From Syntrophaceae bacterium (lineage in GTDB: Bacteria; Desulfobacterota; Syntrophia; Syntrophales; UBA5619): a stretch of 10,105 bases of DNA. Below are positions 1 through 7,294 of this stretch, piece by piece. Position 1 is the first letter of the stretch. Every line of letters begins with the position of its first letter. The notes under the pieces are model-generated. The model was given only the letters and a program-made list of their open reading frames with translations, made no database searches and had not been told where the DNA came from. The stretch covers positions 1-10,105 of the forward strand of contig CAKKRN010000216.1 in the NCBI GenBank assembly GCA_919902745.1, in the 5' to 3' direction. Made by a program: the position numbers and the translations under genes.

Positions 1-37
1 GCAGGGTGGCGGCCGGTTTGATGGTGATTGGATCGTA

Positions 38-1042
38 TTAAAACCGGGTGCGCAGGGTGAAATAAAAGGCGACATCAGGCGATGTATTCACAATCAGGTC
101 TTCCGAAACGCCGATATCGAGAGCCACCCTTTCGGAGAATGAGATCGTTCCCCCGACGATCAGTTGTCCGGCATTGGCGGCGATCTCTTTCAGGTCGCTG
201 TCGCTGAAGAAGGGTGTATGTGCGTCTGCCTGCACCTTAAAGGAAAGCCAGTTCAGCGGCGCCCAACCGATTCCCAGGCTGCCGAAACCGACCCATTTTT
301 TTTGCTGGTCGGGGAGCACATTCCCCTCCGTCATGAAGAGTATTCCGGCCGATCCGTAAGAGGCCCAGTTCCCGGCGGCAAATGTGCCCCCGAGTCCCTC
401 GTGCAACCATAAGGAGAGGTCCGTGCTGCCGCTTCCCCGGAGCTGATCGCTGTCTCCCGTGGGCAGTTTAAGCGCGGCGTTTATGGTCATGCCTTGACTG
501 TTTTCTTCATATAACGGAAAGGCGGTCGTCAATAGTAGATCGCCGATGCCGGAGCCGGAAGAATCGATGCGGATTTTCTCGACACCGTCGCGCCGGTAAC
601 GATAGAGAAGACGATTTTGCGGCGCCTGATCGCGCCCCCCGTTCGGGAAACCGAAGATGCCGTGATAGCTTTCGATAAAACCATCGAGAAATCCGCCGTT
701 GTGGCTGATATAGGGTATCTTGACGCCGATCTCCATGCGGGGGAACAGGCCGTAACGCGCTGCAACCGTGAAGCGGGTTGTCTCCCCATCCAGGATGATA
801 TGCTCGCGTGAATTTTCATTGACGGTGTAGTTGTTGGATAAAGCGACGTTCAGCCCCACTTCCGTCCGGCCCTGTGGAAGCAGCACCGCGTTGCCAGTGC
901 CCGGCAGCCCGTAAATCTGGACAAGCGGGCTTTGATTCGTACTCTCAAAGGGGACGATCTCCGCGGCGGCGGCGACAAGGGGCAAAAACAGAATGGTTAA
1001 ACAGACAGCTACGATCGCACGGAAACCGGCCGTTCTCGTCAT
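38..1042 (-). CDS. DUF3187-like secreted / outer-membrane beta-barrel protein
   Basis: Predicted exported protein of 334 residues, probably an outer-membrane beta-barrel of unknown function. The first 27 residues form a signal peptide: a basic start (MTRTAGFR), a hydrophobic core, and an AAAA stretch before E28 where signal peptidase I would cut. The rest alternates polar and hydrophobic residues with many Gly, Tyr and Phe, and the protein ends in FYFTLRTRF, with the C-terminal aromatic residue typical of barrel proteins. The overall pattern (early PLVQIYGLPG segment, repeated strand-like stretches) matches my recollection of the DUF3187 family; no search was run. I chose ATG at 1042 because GGGAGG lies 12 nt upstream and the signal peptide then begins properly. 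A GTG at 1063 would add seven residues but has AGGA directly against it. The start is 24 bp past the lptE stop, so the two are probably cotranscribed. Substrate or partner is unknown. Confidence 0.75.
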   Translation of the reverse strand: MTRTAGFRAIVAVCLTILFLPLVAAAAEIVPFESTNQSPLVQIYGLPGTGNAVLLPQGRTEVGLNVALSNNYTVNENSREHIILDGETTRFTVAARYGLFPRMEIGVKIPYISHNGGFLDGFIESYHGIFGFPNGGRDQAPQNRLLYRYRRDGVEKIRIDSSGSGIGDLLLTTAFPLYEENSQGMTINAALKLPTGDSDQLRGSGSTDLSLWLHEGLGGTFAAGNWASYGSAGILFMTEGNVLPDQQKKWVGFGSLGIGWAPLNWLSFKVQADAHTPFFSDSDLKEIAANAGQLIVGGTISFSERVALDIGVSEDLIVNTSPDVAFYFTLRTRF

Positions 1043-1066
1043 TTCGTTATCCAACCTCCCCACTCC

Positions 1067-1630
1067 TCAGAAACCGGACATCATCAACCGGTAGGCCCTC
1101 TCGGCTGAGTCGTTGGCCAGCTTGACGAGGGCATTCTTGCGGCTGGACTCCGTCACGCCTGCGGTGGTTACGGGGTAATCCCCCGTTCCGACCAAGGCCC
1201 CTTCCGCCCAGATCACCCGTCCGCTTTCCCTCTCCTCGAAGGAGATCTCTAAGGTAACCGTGATCCGGTCTTCGGCCGCGAGGTTGGTTGCCTTGTACGC
1301 GAGCGGCGCGGCCTGGAGGCTGCGGACGGTCCCCCGGCAGATCAGATCCGCTTCGCCCCGGCTGCGGGCAAGCTTGAAACGGCCCTCCTGGACGAACCGG
1401 CCGATGAAGGCGCTGCGGAAGATGTTCTCGGCGTAGGCCTCGCCGGTCTTGTTCGTGAAGGTGTCGACAAAGACCGTCCGGAAGGCGGGGGCGACCGGTT
1501 CTTCTTCTCCGGCGAAACGATACCCGCAGCCGGCAAGGAGAAGAGATGCCAAAAGCAGCAGAACGCCTGTTCTCCACCTGTTTGGGGACAGATTTAAAAT
1601 CTGTCCCCAAACACCCTTCCCGCAATTCAT
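1067..1630 (-). CDS. lptE: LPS-assembly lipoprotein LptE
   Basis: LptE is the outer-membrane lipoprotein that plugs the LptD barrel and helps deliver lipopolysaccharide to the cell surface. The 187-residue product has a lipoprotein signal peptide with a hydrophobic core at about residues 21-33 and lipobox LAGC, lipidated Cys35, followed at once by GYRF, typical of LptE. The later segments (VFVDTFTNKT, ITVTLEISFEE) fit the family, and the position directly after leuS is the conserved one. I chose ATG at 1630 because GAGGTG, a perfect Shine-Dalgarno match, lies 4 nt upstream. The longer GTG start at 1675 overlaps leuS by 13 bp and has no visible ribosome-binding site. Oddly, the signal peptide n-region is about 20 residues, and residues 7-17 are encoded by a perfect palindrome. 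No in-frame ATG or GTG lies between that palindrome and the hydrophobic core, so translation must cross it. Identity rests on the lipobox, motif pattern and context. Confidence 0.87.
   Translation of the reverse strand: MNCGKGVWGQILNLSPNRWRTGVLLLLASLLLAGCGYRFAGEEEPVAPAFRTVFVDTFTNKTGEAYAENIFRSAFIGRFVQEGRFKLARSRGEADLICRGTVRSLQAAPLAYKATNLAAEDRITVTLEISFEERESGRVIWAEGALVGTGDYPVTTAGVTESSRKNALVKLANDSAERAYRLMMSGF
1579..1613. repeat. Perfect 35-bp palindrome inside lptE signal-peptide codons
   Basis: The 17-base arms TGTTTGGGGACAGATTT (1579-1595) and its exact reverse complement (1597-1613) flank a single central A. In the lptE frame it runs from the last base of codon 6 to the first base of codon 18, encoding V7 to N17, and leaves the frame open. 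In mRNA it could form a strong hairpin starting 17 nt after the A of the start codon. The GGGGACAGATTT / AAATCTGTCCCC sequence resembles dispersed palindromes that I recall near REP-associated (Y1-type) transposases in deltaproteobacteria; that link is from memory. It is too regular to be selected as signal-peptide coding sequence. Confidence 0.93.
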
Positions 1631-1634
1631 ACCG

Positions 1635-1640
1635 CACCTC
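1635..1640 (-). promoter_or_regulatory. Ribosome-binding site that fixes the lptE start
   Basis: GAGGTG on the minus strand is a perfect six-base match to the anti-Shine-Dalgarno complement and sits 4 nt before ATG at 1630. No comparable site precedes the alternative GTG at 1675. The site lies in the 54-bp spacer between the two GGGGACA palindromes. Confidence 0.65.
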
Positions 1641-1662
1641 TTCAAACCCTTTTTCCCCGGAT

Positions 1663-4272
1663 TTAATGGGGACACGATGGGGCATCATGTCCCCGAACGA
1701 CGATATTCACCAGCTTCTTCGGGACATATATCACCTTGACGATCGTTTTCCCGGCGGTGAGGCTTGCGATCCGTTCTTCGGCGAGCGCGAGGGTCTTGAT
1801 ATTTTCGCCCTCCTCATCGGCGGGGAGGGTGATCCGGCTCCGCACCTTGCCGTTGATCTGGATCACGATCGTAATCTCCTCTTCCGAGGCGACCGCGTGG
1901 TCGAAGGCGGGCCAGGCCGCATCGGCCAGGCTCTCCTGTCGGCCGAGGAGCATCCAGAGCTCTTCGGTGATATGGGGAACCAGCGGGGCGAGAAGCCGGA
2001 TGATCGTCTCGACCGTCTCGCGGACAACGGAAAACCCGAACCGGTCGTCCGCCTTCGGGTGTGGAAGCTGGTAAAGGGCGTTCACCAGCTCCATCACGGC
2101 GCTGATTGCCGTATTGAAGTGGAACCGCTCCTCGATGTCGGCGGTCACTTTCCGGATCGTCTGGTGCGTCTTCCGCCGCAGGGCCTTCAGGTCGCCCTCC
2201 AGCGTTTCCCGGCCGGCAAAGGGTTCTACATCCCGGATCTCCTCCAGGTAATCCATCGCGATCCGCCAGATCCGGCTCAGGAAGCGGAAGGAGCCGTCGA
2301 CCCCCTGGTCGCTCCACTCGAGATCCTTTTCCGGCGGTGAGGCGAAGAGGCAGAAGATTCTCGCCGTGTCGGCGCCGTAGGCCTGGATCAGATAGTCCGG
2401 ATCCACGACGTTCTTGAGCGACTTGGACATCTTCTCCGTTTTCCCGATCTGGACCTCCCGGCCGCACTGCGTGCATTTCCCCTCTTTGGTCTCCTCCGGG
2501 AAAAGGTATCCGTGTTCCGGGCAGCGCATCGTCTCCTTGCAGACCATCCCCTGCGTGAGGAGGTTCGTGAAGGGTTCGTCGACGCCGAGGAATCCGAAAT
2601 CCCGGAGCATCTTCGTATAGAACCGCGCATAGAGGAGGTGGAGGATCGCATGTTCGATGCCGCCGATGTACTGGTCCACCGGCATCCAGTAGTCCAGTTT
2701 TTTCCGGTCGAGACCCGGTTTCACGTCGTGGCGGGCCGAACAGAAACGGTCGAAGTACCAGGAGGACTCGACGAAGGTATCCATCGTGTCCGTTTCGCGC
2801 CGGGCCGGCTTCCCGCAACGGGGGCAGGTTGTCTCGACGAAGGGTTTGTATTTTGCGAGCGGCGAGCCGCCCTCGCCGGTGAACTCCACGTCCCTCGGGA
2901 GGATCACCGGGAGCTCCTTCTCGGGAACCGGAACGGTTCCGCACACTTCGCAGAGGATCATCGGGATGGGCGTGCCCCAGTAACGCTGGCGGGAGATTCC
3001 CCAGTCGCGCAGGCGGTACTGGACCGTTTTCTTGCCCCGGCCGATCGACGTTAGGTGGTCGGCGATCGCATCGAGGGCCTTTAGATTCTCCAGGCCGTCG
3101 AAGGGGCCGGAGTTGACGAGGATGCCCTCGCCGGTGTAGGCCTCGGCCATTGTCTGGACGTTCAGCGCCCGGTTGGGGGGCTGGATGACGACGATGAGCG
3201 GCAGGTTGAACTTCTTCGCGAACTCGAAGTCTCGCTGGTCGTGGGTGGGGACCGCCATGACGCAGCCGGTGCCGTAATCGGCAAGGACGAAATTCGCCGC
3301 GTAGATCGGCATTTTCCGCCCCGTGGCCGGGTTCAGGCAATACGCCTCGAGGAAGACGCCTTCCTTCTCGTAGGATTCGGAGGTCCGGATCTTCTTGTCC
3401 TGTTTTTTAATTTTCTCCACGAAATCACGGACCGATCCTTCGCAGCCCTTTCCGCGGACGAGGTCCATCACAAGAGGATGTTCGGCGGCGACCAGCATGA
3501 AGGTGGCGCCGAAGATCGTGTCCTGTCGCGTCGTGAATACCTGGATCGCCTCCTTCCCGTCGGCCATCGGGAAGGAGGCCTCGCAGCCGAAGCTCTTCCC
3601 GATCCAGTTCCTCTGCATCGTGAGGACCCGCTCGGGCCAGCCGGGGAGGCGGTCGCAGTATTCGAGGAGCTCGTCGATGTATGCGGTGATCCGGAAGAAC
3701 CACTGGTTCAGGTACTGCTCCCCGACCTCAGAGCCGCAACGCCAGCAGAGGCCCGCCTCCACCTGCTCGTTGGCGAGGACCGTCCGGCACTTGGGGCACC
3801 AGTTCACCGTGGAGCTCTTCTTGTAGGCGAGCCCCTTTTCGTACATCCGGAGGAAGAAGAGCTGCTCCCACTTGTAATATTCGGGTGCGCAGGTTGCGAG
3901 CTCCCGGTCCCAGTCGTAGCTGAAGCCCATCCGTTTGAGCTGGCGCTTCATGTTTTCGATATTTTCATGGGTCCAGACGGAGGGGTGGACGCCCTGTTCG
4001 ATGGCGGCGTTCTCCGCCGGCATGCCGAAGGCGTCCCAGCCCATCGGATGGAGGACGTTGAACCCCTTCATCCGCTTGTACCGGGCGACGACGTCGCCGA
4101 TCGTATAGTTCCGCACGTGGCCGATGTGGATCCGGCCGGAGGGGTAGGGGAACATCTCGAGAAGATAGTATTTCTTTTTAGCCGGGTCTTCCGCAACACG
4201 GAAGATCTGCTTCTCCTCCCAGTGCTTCTGCCACCTCTCTTCAATCTCTAAGGGGTTGTACTTTCTGTCCAT
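1663..4272 (-). CDS. leuS: Leucyl-tRNA synthetase
   Basis: Cytoplasmic class I synthetase that attaches leucine to tRNA-Leu and edits mischarged products. The 869 residues are close to the usual bacterial length (E. coli about 860). Visible features in order: the catalytic [11 protein letters not shown] block (HIGH at 49-52); a Cys-pair zinc-type module C159/C162 and C176/C179; the CP1 editing domain with TTRQDT at 247-252, including the discriminating Thr252, and Asp345 in [12 protein letters not shown]; further Cys pairs 441/444 and 483/486; the leucine-specific region with C584, C600 and C603; KMSKS at 614-618; then the anticodon-binding helical domain and a C-terminal tRNA-binding domain ending in [13 protein letters not shown] at 4272 has CGGAG 6 nt upstream. 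The final residues, [10 protein letters not shown], look like an extra tail: residues 861-869 are encoded entirely within a GGGGACA hairpin. The core enzyme looks intact, so the tail is probably tolerated. Confidence 0.98.
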   Translation of the reverse strand: MDRKYNPLEIEERWQKHWEEKQIFRVAEDPAKKKYYLLEMFPYPSGRIHIGHVRNYTIGDVVARYKRMKGFNVLHPMGWDAFGMPAENAAIEQGVHPSVWTHENIENMKRQLKRMGFSYDWDRELATCAPEYYKWEQLFFLRMYEKGLAYKKSSTVNWCPKCRTVLANEQVEAGLCWRCGSEVGEQYLNQWFFRITAYIDELLEYCDRLPGWPERVLTMQRNWIGKSFGCEASFPMADGKEAIQVFTTRQDTIFGATFMLVAAEHPLVMDLVRGKGCEGSVRDFVEKIKKQDKKIRTSESYEKEGVFLEAYCLNPATGRKMPIYAANFVLADYGTGCVMAVPTHDQRDFEFAKKFNLPLIVVIQPPNRALNVQTMAEAYTGEGILVNSGPFDGLENLKALDAIADHLTSIGRGKKTVQYRLRDWGISRQRYWGTPIPMILCEVCGTVPVPEKELPVILPRDVEFTGEGGSPLAKYKPFVETTCPRCGKPARRETDTMDTFVESSWYFDRFCSARHDVKPGLDRKKLDYWMPVDQYIGGIEHAILHLLYARFYTKMLRDFGFLGVDEPFTNLLTQGMVCKETMRCPEHGYLFPEETKEGKCTQCGREVQIGKTEKMSKSLKNVVDPDYLIQAYGADTARIFCLFASPPEKDLEWSDQGVDGSFRFLSRIWRIAMDYLEEIRDVEPFAGRETLEGDLKALRRKTHQTIRKVTADIEERFHFNTAISAVMELVNALYQLPHPKADDRFGFSVVRETVETIIRLLAPLVPHITEELWMLLGRQESLADAAWPAFDHAVASEEEITIVIQINGKVRSRITLPADEEGENIKTLALAEERIASLTAGKTIVKVIYVPKKLVNIVVRGHDAPSCPH
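1668..1694. repeat. Imperfect 27-bp GGGGACA hairpin at the leuS 3' end
   Basis: On the plus strand, GGGGACACGATG (1668-1679) pairs with CATCATGTCCCC (1683-1694) across a GGG loop, giving 11 of 12 pairs with one C/A mismatch. Its outer arm shares GGGGACA with the 35-bp palindrome 54 bp away. It encodes the last nine residues of LeuRS and ends just before the TAA stop at 1663-1665. It is not followed by a T run on the minus strand, so it is not a typical intrinsic terminator, although it could stall or protect RNA ends. Confidence 0.85.
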
Positions 4273-4399
4273 GCATCGCTCCGCTGTTGTTTTATGGGAA
4301 AGACCTTTACAGGGAAATGAGCCTGCGCGGTGGAATATCGATCGCCATTAAAGACCGATTTTCCGTACCGCGGCGAGTTTTCCAAAGGTCTTGGCGCCT

Positions 4400-4428
4400 T
4401 TCGTAGCACATCGGACCAAGCCTTTCAA
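4400..4428 (-). promoter_or_regulatory. Candidate sigma-70 promoter for leuS-lptE
   Basis: On the minus strand TTGAAA (4428-4423) is followed by a 17-bp spacer and TACGAA (4405-4400), preceded by TGC as in an extended -10 element. The -35 box is good but the -10 box matches only three of six consensus bases. It lies in the largest intergenic gap of the window (4273-4460) and would give a leader of about 120 nt before leuS. I see no intrinsic terminator for trkH in the same gap, so read-through from trkAH is also possible. Confidence 0.3.
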
Positions 4429-4460
4429 CGCAATTGTTGACGGTTTATCCCGAAGCCGCC

Positions 4461-5912
4461 CTATTTTTTCCAGAACTCGGGGATCAGCAGCACCAATATG
4501 GTGTAGATCTCCAGACGGCCGATCAGCATGCAGAAAGAGAGGATCCATTTGCCCAGGACGGGCGCCTCGCTGAACGTGGTCCCCGGATGGTAGAGTCCCA
4601 GTCCCGGCCCGACGTTTCCCAGCGTCGTGGCGACGGCGGCGAAGGCGGTGATCATGTCAAGACCGAGAGCGGCCATGGCGATCGTGGCGAGGATCGCGAT
4701 GCAGAGGTACAGGACAAAGAATCCCAGGACGCTTTTCATGACATCCTGCGGGACGGTCTCATGCCCCAGCTTGACCTGGGTGACGGCATGGGGGTGGACC
4801 AGGCGGTAAAGTTCCCGGTAACCCTGCTTGAGGACAAGCAGGATCCGGACGCACTTGATTGCGCCTCCCGTGGATCCGGCCGACCCGCCGATGAACATCA
4901 GCAACAGAAGAATGATCTGGGAAAAGGCCGGCCATTTTGCGAAATTGTCCGTGACGAATCCGGTTGTCGTGATGATGGAGGAGACCTGGAAGATCGCGTA
5001 GCGGAAGGCCCCGCCGATGTCCGCAAAGACGTTCAGCCGGAGGTCCAGCGTGACGAGGAGCGTGGCGATGAGGATCGTACCGAGGAAGAAACGCATCTCG
5101 CTGTCCTTGTAGAAGGTCCGGAAATTTCCTGTGAGGAGCTGATAGTGGAGGGTGAAGTTCATCCCGGCGATGACCATGAAGGCGACCAGGACGCCGTCGA
5201 TGTAAGCGCTGTTGAACCAGGCCACGCTGCTGTCCTTCGTCGAGAATCCCCCGGTCGCCATCGCGCAGAAGATGTGGTTGACGGCGTCGAAGGCGCCCAT
5301 CCCGCCGAAGAGGAGAAGGATGAAGCCGGCGACCGTGATGATGACATAGACGATCCAGAGCGACCGGGCCGTCTCCGCGATTCGCGGCACCAGCTTGTCC
5401 TTCACCGGTCCGGGGGCCTCCGCCTTGAAGAGTTGCCTTCCCCCCACTCCGAGGAACGGGAGGATGGCGACGGAAAGGATGATGATTCCCATCCCGCCCA
5501 GCCACTGGGTCATGGACCGCCAGAGGATGATCCCGTGGGGAAGCGACTCGATTTTGTTGATAACCGTCGAGCCGGTGGTGGTGAATCCGGACATCGTTTC
5601 GAAGTAGGCGTCCGTCAGGGTGGGGAGGGCGCCGTGGATCATATAGGGGAGCCCGCCGAAGAAGGCGGCGAGGATCCAGCCCGCGGAGACGATCAGAAAA
5701 CCCTCCCGGTGGCTGAGGACGATCTTCTTCTCCTTGGGTCTGCTTGCAAAATACAGGGCGCTGCCGGTTCCCGACGTGATCCCGACGGACAGGATGAAGC
5801 TCCAGGCGTCGGCCTCGCCATAGTATAGCGAGCAGGCCAACGGGACGAGCATCGTCAGACCGAGGATGAACAGAAAGGCGCCGAGGGTATAGAGAACGGG
5901 TCTTGCTTTCAT
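4461..5912 (-). CDS. trkH: Trk-type potassium uptake protein TrkH (pore subunit)
   Basis: Inner-membrane potassium-translocating subunit that works with the cytoplasmic regulator TrkA. The 483-residue protein is strongly hydrophobic with about ten membrane segments, and shows the four pore-loop repeats of the TrkH/KtrB family: TTTGST at 111-116, ATGGFST at 219-225, TTTGFVT at 315-321 and LGNVGPG at 431-437, whose glycines line the selectivity filter. The gating-loop region GGSAGSTGGAIK is at 342-353, with its conserved Lys353, and a GRLE motif is at 465-468. The start codon overlaps the trkA stop in an ATGA (5909-5912), implying translational coupling and balanced subunit production. TrkH and KtrB are related; pairing with a double-length TrkA supports Trk rather than Ktr. 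Nothing looks truncated. Confidence 0.97.
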   Translation of the reverse strand: MKARPVLYTLGAFLFILGLTMLVPLACSLYYGEADAWSFILSVGITSGTGSALYFASRPKEKKIVLSHREGFLIVSAGWILAAFFGGLPYMIHGALPTLTDAYFETMSGFTTTGSTVINKIESLPHGIILWRSMTQWLGGMGIIILSVAILPFLGVGGRQLFKAEAPGPVKDKLVPRIAETARSLWIVYVIITVAGFILLLFGGMGAFDAVNHIFCAMATGGFSTKDSSVAWFNSAYIDGVLVAFMVIAGMNFTLHYQLLTGNFRTFYKDSEMRFFLGTILIATLLVTLDLRLNVFADIGGAFRYAIFQVSSIITTTGFVTDNFAKWPAFSQIILLLLMFIGGSAGSTGGAIKCVRILLVLKQGYRELYRLVHPHAVTQVKLGHETVPQDVMKSVLGFFVLYLCIAILATIAMAALGLDMITAFAAVATTLGNVGPGLGLYHPGTTFSEAPVLGKWILSFCMLIGRLEIYTILVLLIPEFWKK

Positions 5913-7276
5913 CCGAAGTATTCCAGTTTCACGGTGAGCAATTTTTCGAGCTCGCCGATGGCGGAACAGGGCGTGAAGATGACGACGTGGTCGCCCGGCC
6001 GGATAACGGAATTGCCGTCGGGGATGATGATCTCCTCCCCGCGGCAGATCGCCCCGACGATGGTGCCGCTGGGGAAATCAATATCCTTGAAAGGTCGATC
6101 GGTGATCTCCGAGGTCTCGAGGGCGATGAATTCGAAGGCCTCTGCCTTTTCATCGCGGAGCGGCGTGGCGGAGATCACCTTTCCCTTGCGGATATAATGG
6201 AGGATCCGGCTGATGGCGGCATGGCGGGGGTTGATCACCCCGTCGATCCCGACCCGCGAAACGAGGGGGATGTAGTCTATTCGGTTGATCAGCGAAATGA
6301 CCTTCCGGGCGCCTAATTGTTTGGCGAGAAGCGCCCCGAGGATGTTCGCCTCCTCGTCGTTCGTCACCGCGATGAAGAAATCGGTCCCCTCGATGTTCTC
6401 CTCTCGGAGGAGTTCCTGGCTGGTTCCGTCGCCGTGGAGGACGACCGTCTTGTCCAGATGGGAGGCCAAGAATTCGCACTGAACGTGTTTCTTCTCGATG
6501 AGCTTAACAGCGATGTTTCTTTTTTCGATTGCCAGGGCGAGCATCAGGCCGGTGTTTCCGCCGCCGATGATGATGATCCGCCGGGGCGGTTCCGTGTTCT
6601 TTCCGAAGAAGCGCAGCAGCTCCCGGACGCGGGTGGCGTCGGTGACGGCGAAGATATAATCCCCGCCCTTGATGAACGAGTTGCCCGACGGGACAATGAG
6701 TTTCTCGTCCCGGACGATGGCGGTGATCAGGACCTTGAACCCGGGTTCCATGGCCCGGAGATCGGAAAGCCTTTTCCCGATCACGACGGCGTCCGCGTCG
6801 ATCTGGAATCCGAGAAGCCGGATGCGTCCTCCCGCAAAGCTGAAGACCTCCGCCGCCCCCGGGAATTCGAGGAGGTCCATGACGTTGCTGACCGCTTCCC
6901 GCTCCGGGTTGATGCAGAGGTCGATGTTAAGGCGGTCCGTGCCGAACAGGGAACAGTCCCCGTTCAATTCCACGTTGCGGATGCGGGCGATCCGTATGGG
7001 GATTCGGCTCTGTGTGGAGGCCAGGAGGCAGGCGATCATGTTTGTTTCGTCGCTGTCCGTGACCGCGATGACCATGTCGGCCTGGGCCATGCCCGCCCGT
7101 CTCAGGACCTCGGGACTGCTGCCGCTGCCCAGAACGGTCTGCACATCGAGCGCCTCCGAGATCTCATGAAGGCGCTCTTCGTTCCGGTCGATGACGACCG
7201 TATCGATCCCTTCGCGGGAGAGGCTGTTGGCGATGTGATATCCGACCTCTCCGGCCCCGATGATGATCACTTTCAT
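5909..7276 (-). CDS. trkA: Trk system regulatory subunit TrkA
   Basis: Cytoplasmic NAD(H)/nucleotide-binding protein that forms a ring beneath TrkH and controls its gating. The 455 residues contain the full duplicated RCK arrangement: RCK_N1 with Rossmann motif GAGEVG at 7-12 and acidic D30 at the end of the second strand; RCK_C1 at about 142-225 (PSGNSFIKGGDYIF near its end); RCK_N2 with GGGNTG at 238-243 and E261; RCK_C2 at about 368-450 (PDGNSVIRPGDHVV). This length matches E. coli TrkA (about 458) and differs from single-unit KtrA. ATG at 7276 follows the upstream gene by 18 bp. Its Shine-Dalgarno is weak (GGAA about 11 nt away), so translation may depend on ribosomes arriving from upstream. 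Both nucleotide sites look intact. Confidence 0.97.
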   Translation of the reverse strand: MKVIIIGAGEVGYHIANSLSREGIDTVVIDRNEERLHEISEALDVQTVLGSGSSPEVLRRAGMAQADMVIAVTDSDETNMIACLLASTQSRIPIRIARIRNVELNGDCSLFGTDRLNIDLCINPEREAVSNVMDLLEFPGAAEVFSFAGGRIRLLGFQIDADAVVIGKRLSDLRAMEPGFKVLITAIVRDEKLIVPSGNSFIKGGDYIFAVTDATRVRELLRFFGKNTEPPRRIIIIGGGNTGLMLALAIEKRNIAVKLIEKKHVQCEFLASHLDKTVVLHGDGTSQELLREENIEGTDFFIAVTNDEEANILGALLAKQLGARKVISLINRIDYIPLVSRVGIDGVINPRHAAISRILHYIRKGKVISATPLRDEKAEAFEFIALETSEITDRPFKDIDFPSGTIVGAICRGEEIIIPDGNSVIRPGDHVVIFTPCSAIGELEKLLTVKLEYFG

Positions 7277-7294
7277 GATAATGATTTCCAGTTA

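Noticed and set aside
1..37. Possible terminator or next gene at the left edge
   Set aside because: The 37 bases left of the DUF3187-like gene show no clear hairpin with a T run and are too short to support a gene call.
1067..1675. Longer lptE frame starting at GTG 1675, overlapping leuS by 13 bp
   Set aside because: No Shine-Dalgarno precedes that GTG, and it would give a 35-residue n-region. ATG at 1630 with GAGGTG 4 nt upstream is far better.
1579..1694. Palindromes as an intrinsic terminator between leuS and lptE
   Set aside because: Neither hairpin is followed by a T run in the direction of transcription, and one lies inside lptE coding sequence, so efficient termination there would abolish lptE expression.
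1814..3340. 508-codon minus-strand frame inside leuS
   Set aside because: It overlaps leuS in another frame and has the Arg/Pro/Gly-rich composition of a frame-shifted shadow, whereas leuS is intact with all its motifs.
3241..4251. Long plus-strand open frame (336 codons) opposite leuS, and similar long plus-strand frames opposite trkH (4434-5828) and trkA (6317-7300)
   Set aside because: They are antisense shadows of well-identified genes in GC-rich DNA; their translations are rich in Asp, Glu, Gly, Arg and His without recognisable domains.
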